From Lachnospiraceae bacterium (lineage in GTDB: Bacteria; Bacillota; Clostridia; Lachnospirales; Lachnospiraceae), in NCBI GenBank assembly GCA_021772075.1, contig JAETNQ010000015.1, forward strand, positions 28,268-92,267: DNA of 64,000 nt. The letters run 5' to 3'. The position numbers and the translations under genes are program-made. Below, piece by piece: positions 34,357 to 42,686 of the stretch. The notes beneath the pieces are model-generated. The model ran no database searches. It was not told the origin of the DNA and saw only the letters and a program-made list of their open reading frames with translations. The stretch's first letter is position 1, and each line of letters opens with the position of its first letter.

Positions 34357-35571
34357 ATGATTATTTTTATTTTAAGATGGGTTATCGTTCTTATTCTTGC
34401 ATACGGCGCCGGGCGGTTAATCACAAAAATCAGGATGCCCTCCATACTCGGCTGGATGATTGTGGGTATGCTGCTCGGTCCCCATGCCATGAAAATAATG
34501 CCTCAAAGCGTTTTGGACGCTGGCTGGTATCAAACCATTCTTATGTGGATGCAGTGTTCCTTTGGCATGATGCTCGGTTCCGAACTGATATGGAGCAAAC
34601 TGAAGCATTCCGGAAAAGCCCTTGTTATTACGACGCTGGCGCAGTCTCTTGGCACCTTTGCGGTTGTTTCCCTGGCCTTTGGAATTATTTTTAGTTTTAC
34701 AAAAACTCCGGTTTATCTTGGGTTTGTTTTTGGCGGAATCGCCCTTGCCACAGCACCGGCTCCCGCCCTATCCATTGTCAACGAATTCCATGCAAAAGGC
34801 GCTGTCACAGATACGCTTCTTCCCATGACGATACTGGATGATATTGTCGGAATCGTTGTCTTCTTTTCCGTGAACTCCCTGGTCGCGCGGGAAATTTCCG
34901 GCGGTTCGGTTCCGCTGTCCATGATTCTGGTTATGATTTTTCTTCCCGTCCTGACCGGAGCCGCCGTCGGATTTCCTGCCGGCCAGTTATTAAAAAAATC
35001 CGGTGGAAGAACCTGGAACCTGACAATCCTTCTTTGCGGAATCACCGTTACCACAATCATCGGATGGTTCTTCAATACCTATCTTTTTCCGGGCATTACG
35101 CTTAACTACATGTTGATGGGCGTTTCCTTTTCCGCCGTATTCTCCAACATGGTTACAGCAGAACAATTAAACGCGGTCAACCGTTACTTTGCTCCGATTC
35201 TGGCCGTTGCACTCCTGATTGCTATCGTTGACCTCGGCGCGCCCTTGGACTACCATCTGATTCTCGGATCCGGAATATACACCTTTGTCTATATTGCAGC
35301 CCGCGCTTTTGGAAAATACTTCGGCGCGCGGAGCGGCGCGAAACTTACCCATATGCCGGATACGGTCCAAAAATACCTGGGATTGACATTGCTTCCCCAT
35401 TCCGGCGTCTCCCTTGTATTTACCGGAATTATCTGTTCCACACTGGCTCCTATGCCGGAATTGGTACAGATTGTGCAGGGCACGATCGCCGCAGCTGCCA
35501 TCATCAATGAGTTTATTGCCGTGATTGCAGCAAAAAAAGGATTCGAGTTAGCCGGAGAACTTACGGAATAA
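34357..35571 (+). CDS. monovalent cation:proton antiporter, CPA2 family
   Basis: Inner-membrane exchanger of 404 residues with about 12-13 hydrophobic segments. Family blocks are SILGWMIVGMLLGPHAM near the N-terminus, FGGIALATAPAPALSIVNEFH in the middle and LPMTILDDIVGIVVFF, whose paired Asp residues are the usual ion-binding pair of CPA2 proteins (here D-D). A late GLTLLPHSGVSLVFTGI matches a family motif. No C-terminal TrkA-N or CBS domain follows, so it is the short form. Coupled to the TetR gene upstream. The substrate ion (Na+ or K+) cannot be read from the sequence. Confidence 0.9.
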   Translation: MIIFILRWVIVLILAYGAGRLITKIRMPSILGWMIVGMLLGPHAMKIMPQSVLDAGWYQTILMWMQCSFGMMLGSELIWSKLKHSGKALVITTLAQSLGTFAVVSLAFGIIFSFTKTPVYLGFVFGGIALATAPAPALSIVNEFHAKGAVTDTLLPMTILDDIVGIVVFFSVNSLVAREISGGSVPLSMILVMIFLPVLTGAAVGFPAGQLLKKSGGRTWNLTILLCGITVTTIIGWFFNTYLFPGITLNYMLMGVSFSAVFSNMVTAEQLNAVNRYFAPILAVALLIAIVDLGAPLDYHLILGSGIYTFVYIAARAFGKYFGARSGAKLTHMPDTVQKYLGLTLLPHSGVSLVFTGIICSTLAPMPELVQIVQGTIAAAAIINEFIAVIAAKKGFELAGELTE

Positions 35572-35589
35572 GAACATTCCAATATATCA

Positions 35590-35619
35590 CAACCGGCGCA
35601 GCTTATGCCGCGCCGGTTG
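35590..35619. terminator. hairpin between convergent genes
   Basis: CAACCGGCGC (35590-35599) and GCGCCGGTTG (35610-35619) form a perfect 10-bp stem with a 10-nt loop, but no clear U-tract follows on either strand. It is placed between the antiporter stop and the EF-G-like stop. Confidence 0.5.
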
Positions 35620-35650
35620 AATAGAACTTGTCAATATTCCATTATGAGCC

Positions 35651-37738
35651 TCATTCATCGCTTCCTTCCGCAACTTTAGCCGCTCTGGCTGCCACTTCTT
35701 TCTCCTGTACATCGCTGGGAGCCTGCTCATATCTTGCAAACTCATAAGCAAAAGTACCACGGCCGCCTGTCATGGACCTCAGGTCCGTGCAGTATCCAAA
35801 CAGCCCCGTCATAGGGATATCTGCTTCAATCACCTGTTTGCCGTTGACCGGATTCATGCCGAGCACCCTGCCTCTTCTCTTGTTCAAATCGCCCATAACA
35901 TCACCCGTATAAGCGTCAGGCACCGTGACTTTAATGTTGGCGATCGGCTCTAAAAGCACCGGATGGGCATCCATAAAGCCTTTTTTGAAAGCCTGGATCG
36001 TCGCCATCTTAAATGCCATTTCTGAAGAGTCCACCGGATGATAGGAACCATCATATAAAACAGCTTTCACGCCGACTACCGGATATGCCGCCAAGGGGCC
36101 TTTCAGAACGGAGTCTTGAAGTCCCTTTTCCACTGCAGGGAAAAAGTTTTTCGGCACCGCGCCGCCTACCACTTCCTGCGTGAATTCAAAGGCTTTTTCC
36201 AAATCGCCCAGCGGGGAGAACCTCATCTTGACATGGCCGTACTGTCCGTGTCCGCCGGACTGTTTCTTATATTTATATTCCACATCGGAATTCTTTTTGA
36301 TCGTTTCGCGGAACGCTACCTTTGGTTCCGCCAGCTCGATCTCTACCTTATATTCATTAGCAAGCCTGCTGGCAATCACTTCCAAATGCAGATCGCCCAT
36401 GCCGTAAATCAAAGTCTGCCTGTTCTCCGCATCGTTTACCACTTTCATCGTCTGGTCTTCGTGCGCCATCTTCTGCAGCGACTGGGAAACTTTATCGATA
36501 TCCCCTTTATTTTTCGCCTGGTACCTCATATATGTATAAGGCGTTGAAATTTCTGTCTTGCCAAAGCGGATCGCCGTTGCCTTCGTGGAAAGGGTATCCC
36601 CGGTTCTCGCTGCCGTCAGTTTTGCGATCGCTCCGATATCCCCTGCATGAAGTTCCTTGATCTCGATCGGCTTGCTGCCCTGCATCACATACAGCTTGCT
36701 CACCTTTTCTTCGATATCCTTATCGCTGTTATAGATCAGGTCGTCCGTTTTCAATACGCCGGAACATATCTTAACAAGCGAATATTTGCCGATAAAAGGA
36801 TCCACGATCGTTTTAAAGATATATGCGGATTTTGTCTTGGCAAAATCATAATTGGCTTCAAATATTTCGTTCGTTTTCAGGCTTACTCCGGCAATCTCTT
36901 TATTTTCCGGGCTGGGCATATATTTTACAATGTCATCCAACAGCGTATAGATTCCCTGGCACAATATGCTGGAACCCATCGTCATCGGCACGATCGACCC
37001 GTCGATCACATTCGTCCGCAGAGCCGCCCTGATCTCCGCTTCCGAGAACGTCTCGCCGCCAAAATACCTCTCCATGAATTCTTCGCTTGTCTCCGCCACC
37101 GCTTCCATCAGCGTATCCTTGCAGAGCTGAAGGTTCGCCTTGCTGTATTCGGGCACCTCGCAGTCCGTTACTTCCTTGCCCTGCCATCTGTGGCCCGTTT
37201 CCGTGATGACATTGACATAGCCTACAAATCTTTCATTTTCCCTGATCGGCAGATGGAAGGGAGCCATCTTCTTGCCATATGCATTCGTCATATCTTCCAC
37301 TACCTGACGGAAAGAAGCGTTATCCACATCCATATCCGTAACAAAAATAAAACGAGGCAGTTTATATTTTTCACAGATCTCCCATGCCTTTTCCGTTCCC
37401 ACTTCCACGCCGGCTTTCCCGGAAACAACAATGATCGCGGCATCCGCCGCGCTGACCGCCTCTTCCACTTCTCCTACGAAATCAAAAAATCCGGGGGTAT
37501 CCAAAATATTTATCTTAATCCCTTCCCATTCGATCGGTACCACCGACGTAGAAATGGAAATCTGTCTCTTCTGCTCTTCTTTTCCAAAATCGCTTACCGT
37601 ATTGCCGTCGGATACCTTGCCCATCCTGGAAGTAATTCCGGCTAAATACGCCATTGCTTCTACCAGACTGGTCTTCCCGCTCCCGCCGTGGCCGAGCAAT
37701 ACTACGTTCCTAATCTTGTCAGTCGTATAAACATTCAT
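35651..37738 (-). CDS. elongation factor G-like translational GTPase
   Basis: EF-G family GTPase, 695 residues. G1 is GHGGSGKTSL, G3 is DTPGFFDF; downstream are the EF-G domains II-V, including GGHGQYGHVKMRF and GAVPKNFFPAVEKG (domain IV) and LMDLNKRRGRVLGM-type domain V (GDLNKRRGRVLGMNP). The G4 position that normally reads NKxD is TDMD (FVTDMDVDNASF). That deviates from canonical EF-G and marks a paralogue of the EF-G2/FusA2 kind rather than the essential translocase, by inference. The coding frame is open to 38482, but ATG at 37738 has GGAGG seven bases before it; the rest is the antisense of aroF. Confidence 0.9.
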   Translation of the reverse strand: MNVYTTDKIRNVVLLGHGGSGKTSLVEAMAYLAGITSRMGKVSDGNTVSDFGKEEQKRQISISTSVVPIEWEGIKINILDTPGFFDFVGEVEEAVSAADAAIIVVSGKAGVEVGTEKAWEICEKYKLPRFIFVTDMDVDNASFRQVVEDMTNAYGKKMAPFHLPIRENERFVGYVNVITETGHRWQGKEVTDCEVPEYSKANLQLCKDTLMEAVAETSEEFMERYFGGETFSEAEIRAALRTNVIDGSIVPMTMGSSILCQGIYTLLDDIVKYMPSPENKEIAGVSLKTNEIFEANYDFAKTKSAYIFKTIVDPFIGKYSLVKICSGVLKTDDLIYNSDKDIEEKVSKLYVMQGSKPIEIKELHAGDIGAIAKLTAARTGDTLSTKATAIRFGKTEISTPYTYMRYQAKNKGDIDKVSQSLQKMAHEDQTMKVVNDAENRQTLIYGMGDLHLEVIASRLANEYKVEIELAEPKVAFRETIKKNSDVEYKYKKQSGGHGQYGHVKMRFSPLGDLEKAFEFTQEVVGGAVPKNFFPAVEKGLQDSVLKGPLAAYPVVGVKAVLYDGSYHPVDSSEMAFKMATIQAFKKGFMDAHPVLLEPIANIKVTVPDAYTGDVMGDLNKRRGRVLGMNPVNGKQVIEADIPMTGLFGYCTDLRSMTGGRGTFAYEFARYEQAPSDVQEKEVAARAAKVAEGSDE

Positions 37739-37824
37739 ATAAATTCCTCCGATTTTTGCTATTTTGGGGCATTTTGACGAGGCGGTAATAGAATTTTCCA
37801 CTGCCTTTTTACTCCCATGTGTAT

Positions 37825-37853
37825 ATTTTACTAAAACTGCCCGCATATTACAA
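37825..37853 (-). promoter_or_regulatory. promoter for the EF-G-like gene
   Basis: TTGTAA (37853-37848), 17 bp, TAAAAT (37830-37825) on the minus strand. Confidence 0.55.
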
Positions 37854-37892
37854 GCAAAATAAAACAATTTGAACAGTAAATTTGTTACTTTA

Positions 37893-37921
37893 TTGACTTT
37901 CACGCGTTGAAGTGATATATT
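37893..37921 (+). promoter_or_regulatory. promoter of the aroF-tyrA-aroA operon
   Basis: TTGACT (37893-37898), 17 bp, TATATT (37916-37921). The leader to the aroF ATG is about 50 nt, too short for a T-box or attenuator that I can see. Confidence 0.65.
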
Positions 37922-37978
37922 GTCCATGTGCCAAGCGCACATAATCCAACAAAATGAAAACAGAAACGGAGCAAAGCC

Positions 37979-39007
37979 ATGATTATTGTAATGAAACCCA
38001 ATGCCGCGCAAAAAAGCATCGATTCCGTGGTATCCTATATTGAAAATAACGGACTGTCCACCCACCTTTCCGCCGGGGAAGAAGTTACCATTATCGGTAT
38101 CGTCGGCGATAAAACCAAGCTTCCTACCGAAAACCTTATCAGTTTCAAAGATGTGGACCGGATCGTTCCTGTCACGGAAACTTATAAACTTGCCAACCGC
38201 AAATTTCACCCCGAACCTTCCAGCATCCGGGTAGGCAATACTTGGATCGGCCCTGGGGCCATATCCATTATGGCCGGTCCTTGCGCCGTGGAATCGGAAG
38301 AACAGTTGATGAGCATCGCCCGCGCCGTAAAAAAATCCGGCGCTTCCATCCTGCGCGGAGGAGCCTATAAACCAAGAACCTCCCCTTACTCCTTCCAGGG
38401 ACTCGAAGAAGAAGGGCTTCGTTACATGCAGGCAGCCGGCAGGGAAACCGGACTTGCAACCATTTGCGAAGTCGTATGCCAAGAGGCGATCGACGCTGCT
38501 GTCAAATATGTGGATATGATCCAGATCGGCGCAAGAAACATGCAGAATTTCATCCTTTTAAAAGAAGCCGGCCGTTCCGGCCTCCCTGTCCTTTTAAAGA
38601 GAGGGCTGTGCGCTACGATTGACGAATGGCTGAACGCCGCCGAATATATTATTGCCGAGGGAAACCCTAACGTGGTATTGTGCGAGAGGGGCATCCGTAC
38701 TTTTGAAACGGCCACCAGAAATACGCTCGATCTGAGCGCCGTCCCCGTTCTTAAGGAAAAGACGCATCTCCCGGTCATCGCAGACCCTTCCCATTCCACC
38801 GGCTCTTATAAGTATGTAGCCCCCATGGCAAAAGCCGCGATCGCCTGCGGAGCGGACGGATTGATGATCGAAGTCCATGACAACCCGGCCTGCGCCCTTT
38901 CCGACGGCCCTCAGTCGCTTACTTTCCAAAAATTCGACCGGCTGACAAAGGAACTGGAACCTTTCTGCTCTCTTGCCGGACGCAGTTTCCAACGTTTTGA
39001 GGAATAA
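37979..39007 (+). CDS. aroF: 3-deoxy-7-phosphoheptulonate synthase (type I, with FL domain)
   Basis: First enzyme of the shikimate pathway; condenses phosphoenolpyruvate and erythrose 4-phosphate. 342 residues. A ferredoxin-like (ACT-like) regulatory domain lies at about 1-70, as in Thermotoga DAHP synthase, which suggests feedback control by Tyr or Phe. The barrel follows from about residue 80: IMAGPCAVESEEQ, LRGGAYKPRTSPYSFQG, QIGARNMQNF, PVLLKRG and DPSHSTG. GGAG lies seven bases before the ATG. First gene of a three-gene operon with tyrA and aroA. Confidence 0.95.
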   Translation: MIIVMKPNAAQKSIDSVVSYIENNGLSTHLSAGEEVTIIGIVGDKTKLPTENLISFKDVDRIVPVTETYKLANRKFHPEPSSIRVGNTWIGPGAISIMAGPCAVESEEQLMSIARAVKKSGASILRGGAYKPRTSPYSFQGLEEEGLRYMQAAGRETGLATICEVVCQEAIDAAVKYVDMIQIGARNMQNFILLKEAGRSGLPVLLKRGLCATIDEWLNAAEYIIAEGNPNVVLCERGIRTFETATRNTLDLSAVPVLKEKTHLPVIADPSHSTGSYKYVAPMAKAAIACGADGLMIEVHDNPACALSDGPQSLTFQKFDRLTKELEPFCSLAGRSFQRFEE

Positions 39008-39010
39008 ACT

Positions 39011-40111
39011 ATGAATGCATTAAATATAGGATTTATCGGCCTTGGGCTGATCGGAGGCTCCATCGCCAGGGCGCTCAGGGCTTCTATGCCGGATCTTTGG
39101 ATTACGGTATATGATATCGATGAAAATACTTTAATACGGGCTAAAAGCGACGGCATCGCCAGCCAGGCTGTCTCCGTGATCGATGCTTCTTTTTCCGCAT
39201 GCGACTATATTTTCCTATGCGCTCCGGTATCCTGCAACACGGAAAACCTGACAGCCTTGAAGCAGTTTCTTTCCCCTTCCTGCATCCTTACCGATGTGGG
39301 AAGCGTAAAATCAGGCATCCACGAACGTATCGAGACTCTTGGGCTGGACGGACAGTTTATCGGGGGCCATCCCATGGCCGGAAGCGAACGTTATGGATAT
39401 GCGAATTCCAAGGCCCGCCTTCTGGAAAATGCCTACTATATCCTGACACCCACGGGCAAAACGCGCCCGGACCAATTACAGGCTTACCAGGATCTGGTAA
39501 CTTCCATGGGCGCTATCCCTCTTGTCCTGGATGCCAAACAACACGATTATGTTACGGCGGCCGTCAGCCATATTCCCCATATTATCGCTTCTTCCCTCGT
39601 CCATCTGGTCAGAGAAAGCGACTCTGAAGAAGGTACGATGAAAATGATTGCCGCCGGAGGTTTTAAGGATATTACCCGGATCGCTTCCTCTTCCCCCGAT
39701 ATGTGGCAGCAGATTTGCCTGACCAATACGGATAACATCATCCATCTGCTGGATCATTACATCGAAGGGTTATCCGATATCAGGGACAAGCTCTGCGGAC
39801 AGGACGCCCGCATATTATACGACTTTTTCAATAACGCCCGCATGTACCGGGATTCTTTTATCGAAGCCTCCAGCGGGCCGATCAAAAAATCCTACTCCAT
39901 TACCATTGACATCGCGGACGAAACCGGCGCGCTGGCCTCTATCGCAACTATGCTCGCTTTAAACAATATCAGTATTAAAAATATCGGCATCGCCCACAAC
40001 CGGGAACTGGAAGAAGGAGCTTTGCGTATTGAATTCTATGAAGAAAAGGATATTGCAACCGCATCCCAAATCCTGCAAAGCCGGGGATATATAATTTATG
40101 CAAAAAAATAG
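39011..40111 (+). CDS. tyrA: prephenate dehydrogenase with C-terminal ACT domain
   Basis: Converts prephenate to 4-hydroxyphenylpyruvate, towards tyrosine, with NAD+. 366 residues. The Rossmann start is NIGFIGLGLIGGSIARAL. Substrate/catalytic blocks are TDVGSVK, GGHPMAGSERYGYANSKA and TAAVSHIPHIIASSLVH. Residues about 290-366 are an ACT domain (YSITIDIADETGALASIATMLA), the usual tyrosine-feedback module. It starts 3 bp after aroF; the GAGGA that serves it lies in the aroF stop region. Confidence 0.95.
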   Translation: MNALNIGFIGLGLIGGSIARALRASMPDLWITVYDIDENTLIRAKSDGIASQAVSVIDASFSACDYIFLCAPVSCNTENLTALKQFLSPSCILTDVGSVKSGIHERIETLGLDGQFIGGHPMAGSERYGYANSKARLLENAYYILTPTGKTRPDQLQAYQDLVTSMGAIPLVLDAKQHDYVTAAVSHIPHIIASSLVHLVRESDSEEGTMKMIAAGGFKDITRIASSSPDMWQQICLTNTDNIIHLLDHYIEGLSDIRDKLCGQDARILYDFFNNARMYRDSFIEASSGPIKKSYSITIDIADETGALASIATMLALNNISIKNIGIAHNRELEEGALRIEFYEEKDIATASQILQSRGYIIYAKK

Positions 40112-40125
40112 AACGGAGGTTATCC

Positions 40126-41418
40126 ATGAAATTCCACAATGCCAAATGCCTGAAAGGGGAAGTTACCGTTCCCGGCGATAAATCCATCTCCCACCGCGCC
40201 GTGATGTTCGGCGCGCTGGCCGAAGGGAAAACCGAAATTACCAATTTTCTTCAGGGGGCGGACTGTCTGTCCACCATCGGCTGCTTCCGCCGCCTCGGTA
40301 TCGATATCGAAAACCAAGGCAGCGCCGTTACCATATACGGCAAAGGGCTGGACGGCCTTTCCGCTCCTTCCGGCATTCTGGACGCAGGGAACAGCGGCAC
40401 TACTGCCCGGCTTATTTCCGGTATTCTTTCTGCCCAGCCGTTTCACACGACGCTTACCGGAGACGCTTCCATACAAAAACGCCCGATGAAACGGATCATC
40501 GAACCCCTTTCCATGATGGGAGCCCATATAGAAAGCCTGAACGGTAACGGATGCGCGCCGCTGCAAATAAAGGGCGCGCCGTTGCACGGAATCCACTATC
40601 GTTCCAAAGTGGCTTCCGCCCAGGTAAAATCCGCCATATTGCTTGCCGGACTGTATGCGGAGGGCGAAACCGCCGTCACCGAACCGGTTTTAAGCCGTAA
40701 CCATTCGGAACTGATGCTGGGTACTTTTGGCGCGCATATCCGTTCCGAAGGCACTACCACCGTTATCACCCCCCGTCCCCGTCTTACTGGCCAGAAGATC
40801 CATGTTCCGGGGGATATTTCCTCCGCCGCCTATTTCATTGCCGCAGGACTTCTTGTTCCCGGCTCGGACATCCTCATCCGCAACGTAGGGATTAATCCTA
40901 CCCGGAGCGGTATCCTAGAAGCGGCGAAAGCGATGGGCGGCCATATTTCCCTGCTCAATGAAAGCCGGGAAGGAGAACCCACTGCGGATCTGCACATCGT
41001 CTACAGCCCGCTTCACGGCACCGTGATCGAAGGAGATATGATTCCTACCCTGATCGACGAGCTTCCCATTGTCGCTGTTATGGCCGCCGCCGCCAGCGGA
41101 ACTACGATCATCCGGGATGCGGCGGAACTAAAAGTCAAGGAATCCAACCGCATCGATGCCATGGTTCAAAACCTCTCCGCCATGGGATGTTCCATCACCG
41201 GAACAGAAGACGGCATGGTCATCGAAGGAAAAGGCTCCTCCGAACTGCCCTTGTCAGGCGCTGTCATTGACTCCTTTGCCGATCATAGAATCGCCATGAG
41301 CTTCGCTGTCGCTTCCCTCATTGCCGAAGGGGAAACTACGGTTAAAGGCAGCGAATGCGTATCCATCAGTTATCCGGATTTTTATTCCGACCTTCGGTCT
41401 TTATCCAAAATCGAGTAG
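40126..41418 (+). CDS. aroA: 3-phosphoshikimate 1-carboxyvinyltransferase (EPSP synthase)
   Basis: Penultimate step to chorismate; transfers enolpyruvyl from PEP to shikimate 3-phosphate. 430 residues, two repeated alpha/beta domains. Signature blocks are PGDKSISHRAVMFGALA, LDAGNSGTTARLISG, SAQVKSAILLAGL, ELPIVAVMAAAASGTT and KVKESNRIDAM-like LKVKESNRIDAM. GGAGG six bases before the ATG. The glyphosate-relevant loop GNSGTT is present; I make no claim on the sensitivity class. The stop codon lies in one arm of an 11-bp hairpin. Confidence 0.96.
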   Translation: MKFHNAKCLKGEVTVPGDKSISHRAVMFGALAEGKTEITNFLQGADCLSTIGCFRRLGIDIENQGSAVTIYGKGLDGLSAPSGILDAGNSGTTARLISGILSAQPFHTTLTGDASIQKRPMKRIIEPLSMMGAHIESLNGNGCAPLQIKGAPLHGIHYRSKVASAQVKSAILLAGLYAEGETAVTEPVLSRNHSELMLGTFGAHIRSEGTTTVITPRPRLTGQKIHVPGDISSAAYFIAAGLLVPGSDILIRNVGINPTRSGILEAAKAMGGHISLLNESREGEPTADLHIVYSPLHGTVIEGDMIPTLIDELPIVAVMAAAASGTTIIRDAAELKVKESNRIDAMVQNLSAMGCSITGTEDGMVIEGKGSSELPLSGAVIDSFADHRIAMSFAVASLIAEGETTVKGSECVSISYPDFYSDLRSLSKIE

Positions 41419-41442
41419 GGGAGATTTATCTTCCCCTACTCG
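41412..41442. repeat. hairpin spanning the aroA stop codon
   Basis: CGAGTAGGGGA (41412-41422) and TCCCCTACTCG (41432-41442) pair over 11 bp with a 9-nt loop; the TAG stop (41416-41418) is in the left arm. No U-tract follows. Confidence 0.7.
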
Positions 41443-41505
41443 CCGCACGGCCTGTGCGTTGCATAAGCAACAATTTCATCTGTGCGCCCCTGCGCATAAA
41501 AAAAA

Positions 41506-41541
41506 CTGCCGGAAGCATATTCCCTTCCGGCAGGCTTTTTT
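41506..41541 (+). terminator. terminator of the aroF-tyrA-aroA operon
   Basis: CTGCCGGAAG (41506-41515) and CTTCCGGCAG (41524-41533) form a perfect 10-bp stem with an 8-nt loop, followed by GCTTTTTTATT. Confidence 0.88.
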
Positions 41542-41545
41542 ATTA

Positions 41546-41619
41546 CAATAAGCTGGCTCGCGGAGCGCGACAGCGTTTGTTGCAATAAGCTGGTTTGCGG
41601 AGCGCAACAGCGTTTGTTT
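41546..41619 (+). repeat. two-unit 37-bp direct repeat, copy A
   Basis: Two head-to-tail units start with CAATAAGCTGG at 41546 and 41583. Each has a small stem around GAG: TCGCG-GAG-CGCGA in the first and TTGCG-GAG-CGCAA in the second, so paired bases change together. A related pair lies in reverse orientation at 48709-48782. It sits between the aro operon terminator and the 3' end of the PilZ gene. Confidence 0.85.
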
Positions 41620-41956
41620 ACATCATTTCCGATCTTTCCAGTTCTTCATATACTGAAATACGGAACATATCAATTTCGGATAATCCCATAAATTCCGCAC
41701 CGTAAAACTTCTTCTCTCCGTGATCCACTTCCCTTACAATCTTCAGCAAAACGGGAATTTTTTCTTTGGTCCAGATGATAATCGACGACTGATAGATCGA
41801 ACCGACTTCCAGCATTTCCGTGCAAAAGAAACCAATTCCTGATTTAGAGATGTCCTTGATTTCAATCGTAACCTCCTCATCCATGCCGCTGTCGATCCTG
41901 CTCACCGTTATCGTGGATTCCAGCTTCATTCTTCTCGCTCTCCTACGCTCTTCCAT
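41618..41956 (-). CDS. PilZ-domain protein
   Basis: Single-domain, 112-residue PilZ protein, probably a c-di-GMP effector. The N-terminal Arg-rich box RRRARRMKLE (RxxxR motif) and the later DISKSGIGFFC (D/NxSxxG motif) are both present, so nucleotide binding is plausible. No other domain. A TTTACA-17-TATTCT promoter lies about 90 bp upstream. Translation start has AGGGG immediately before; AAGGGG-TC-ATG gives a short spacing. Downstream neighbour is the 37-bp repeat; no c-di-GMP synthesis or degradation gene lies nearby. Confidence 0.85.
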   Translation of the reverse strand: MEERRRARRMKLESTITVSRIDSGMDEEVTIEIKDISKSGIGFFCTEMLEVGSIYQSSIIIWTKEKIPVLLKIVREVDHGEKKFYGAEFMGLSEIDMFRISVYEELERSEMM

Positions 41957-42043
41957 GACCCCTTGACACTCCTCTTAATGGTAAAATCTTTCCCCTCGCA
42001 ATAAAGCGGCAGATACCCGCCTTATTAAACGCTCTTACTAATA

Positions 42044-42072
42044 AGAATATAACATTATTTATATTTTGTAAA
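42044..42072 (-). promoter_or_regulatory. promoter for the PilZ gene
   Basis: TTTACA (42072-42067), 17 bp, TATTCT (42049-42044) on the minus strand. Confidence 0.55.
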
Positions 42073-42109
42073 GGATTCTGTCGGAAACATTCTATTTTTT
42101 TGAACAAAA

Positions 42110-42385
42110 TTAAAACAGATCCGAATGCGTACCAACACGGTAAACCATCAATACTAAAACGTTATCCATCACTTCATATACCAGCAACCAATCCGGCTCC
42201 ACATGGCATTCCCTGCATCCGGCATAAGCACCACTCAAATTATGGTCACGATATTTTTTATCCAATTTTTTGCCTTCTGCGATCGTGCTGATCACATCGA
42301 AAAGCTTATCAACATCTTTCCCTTGTTTTTTCGCTAATTTCAAGTCTCGCTTAAACTGACCGGTGAATTTAACTTCATATTTCAT
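42110..42385 (-). CDS. YafQ-family mRNA interferase toxin
   Basis: RelE-superfamily toxin of 91 residues, closest to YafQ. The YafQ active-site residues are all present: His48 in YRDHNLSG, His61 and Asp65 in CHVEPDWLLVYE, and the last block GTHSDLF with His87 and Phe91. So the toxin looks functional. It overlaps the antitoxin gene by 11 bp and is the second gene of the pair, the normal order for dinJ-yafQ. Confidence 0.9.
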   Translation of the reverse strand: MKYEVKFTGQFKRDLKLAKKQGKDVDKLFDVISTIAEGKKLDKKYRDHNLSGAYAGCRECHVEPDWLLVYEVMDNVLVLMVYRVGTHSDLF

Positions 42386-42641
42386 CCAGAGCCTCCTTCA
42401 AATCACTGAGGCTCTTATATCCTTTTACATTTGAATCAGCAGCAATCTGCCTTCCCTCTGCTATAGCCGCCCTTGTTATTTCATTTGGCGTATTCAGCTT
42501 TAAAGAAAAAGGTATGCCATTTTCACGAATTGTCTGCTTTAAGAACATATTTACTGCTGTAGTCATATTCAGGCCAAGTTCTGCGCCTCCACTTTTATAT
42601 ATAATGCATAACACTTCATCATTATTATTCATTATATACAA
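42375..42641 (-). CDS. RelB/DinJ-family antitoxin with abnormal N-terminus
   Basis: Antitoxin of the DinJ/RelB type. The core ELGLNMTTAVNMFLKQTI and the toxin-binding C-terminal half (IPFSLKLNTPNEITRAAIAEG) match the family. However, only ~22 residues precede the core and they do not look like the DNA-binding beta-strand of DinJ (usual pattern V-R-x-D-x-x-L-K-x-Q-A). Moreover, the consensus promoter (TTGACG-17-TATAAT) overlaps the first two ATG codons (42641 and 42632), so a transcript would begin downstream of them. The start is therefore uncertain and may be a GTG at 42614 or further in. Confidence 0.7.
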   Translation of the reverse strand: MYIMNNNDEVLCIIYKSGGAELGLNMTTAVNMFLKQTIRENGIPFSLKLNTPNEITRAAIAEGRQIAADSNVKGYKSLSDLKEALDEI

Positions 42642-42659
42642 ACTGCTTTATATCGTCAA
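42631..42659 (-). promoter_or_regulatory. consensus promoter of the toxin-antitoxin pair
   Basis: TTGACG (42659-42654), 17 bp, TATAAT (42636-42631) on the minus strand. The -10 box shares bases with the ATG at 42632. Confidence 0.75.
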
Positions 42660-42686
42660 CATACTATGTGCATACTAAACGAATTT

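Noticed and set aside
35590..35619. Strong bidirectional terminator claim at the CPA2/EF-G junction
   Set aside because: Good stem but no U-tract on either side; kept only as a moderate-confidence hairpin.
37739..38482. Open N-terminal extension of the EF-G-like frame on the minus strand
   Set aside because: It is antisense to aroF and upstream of a strong GGAGG at 37738; the real EF-G start (MNVYTTDKIRN) is inside.
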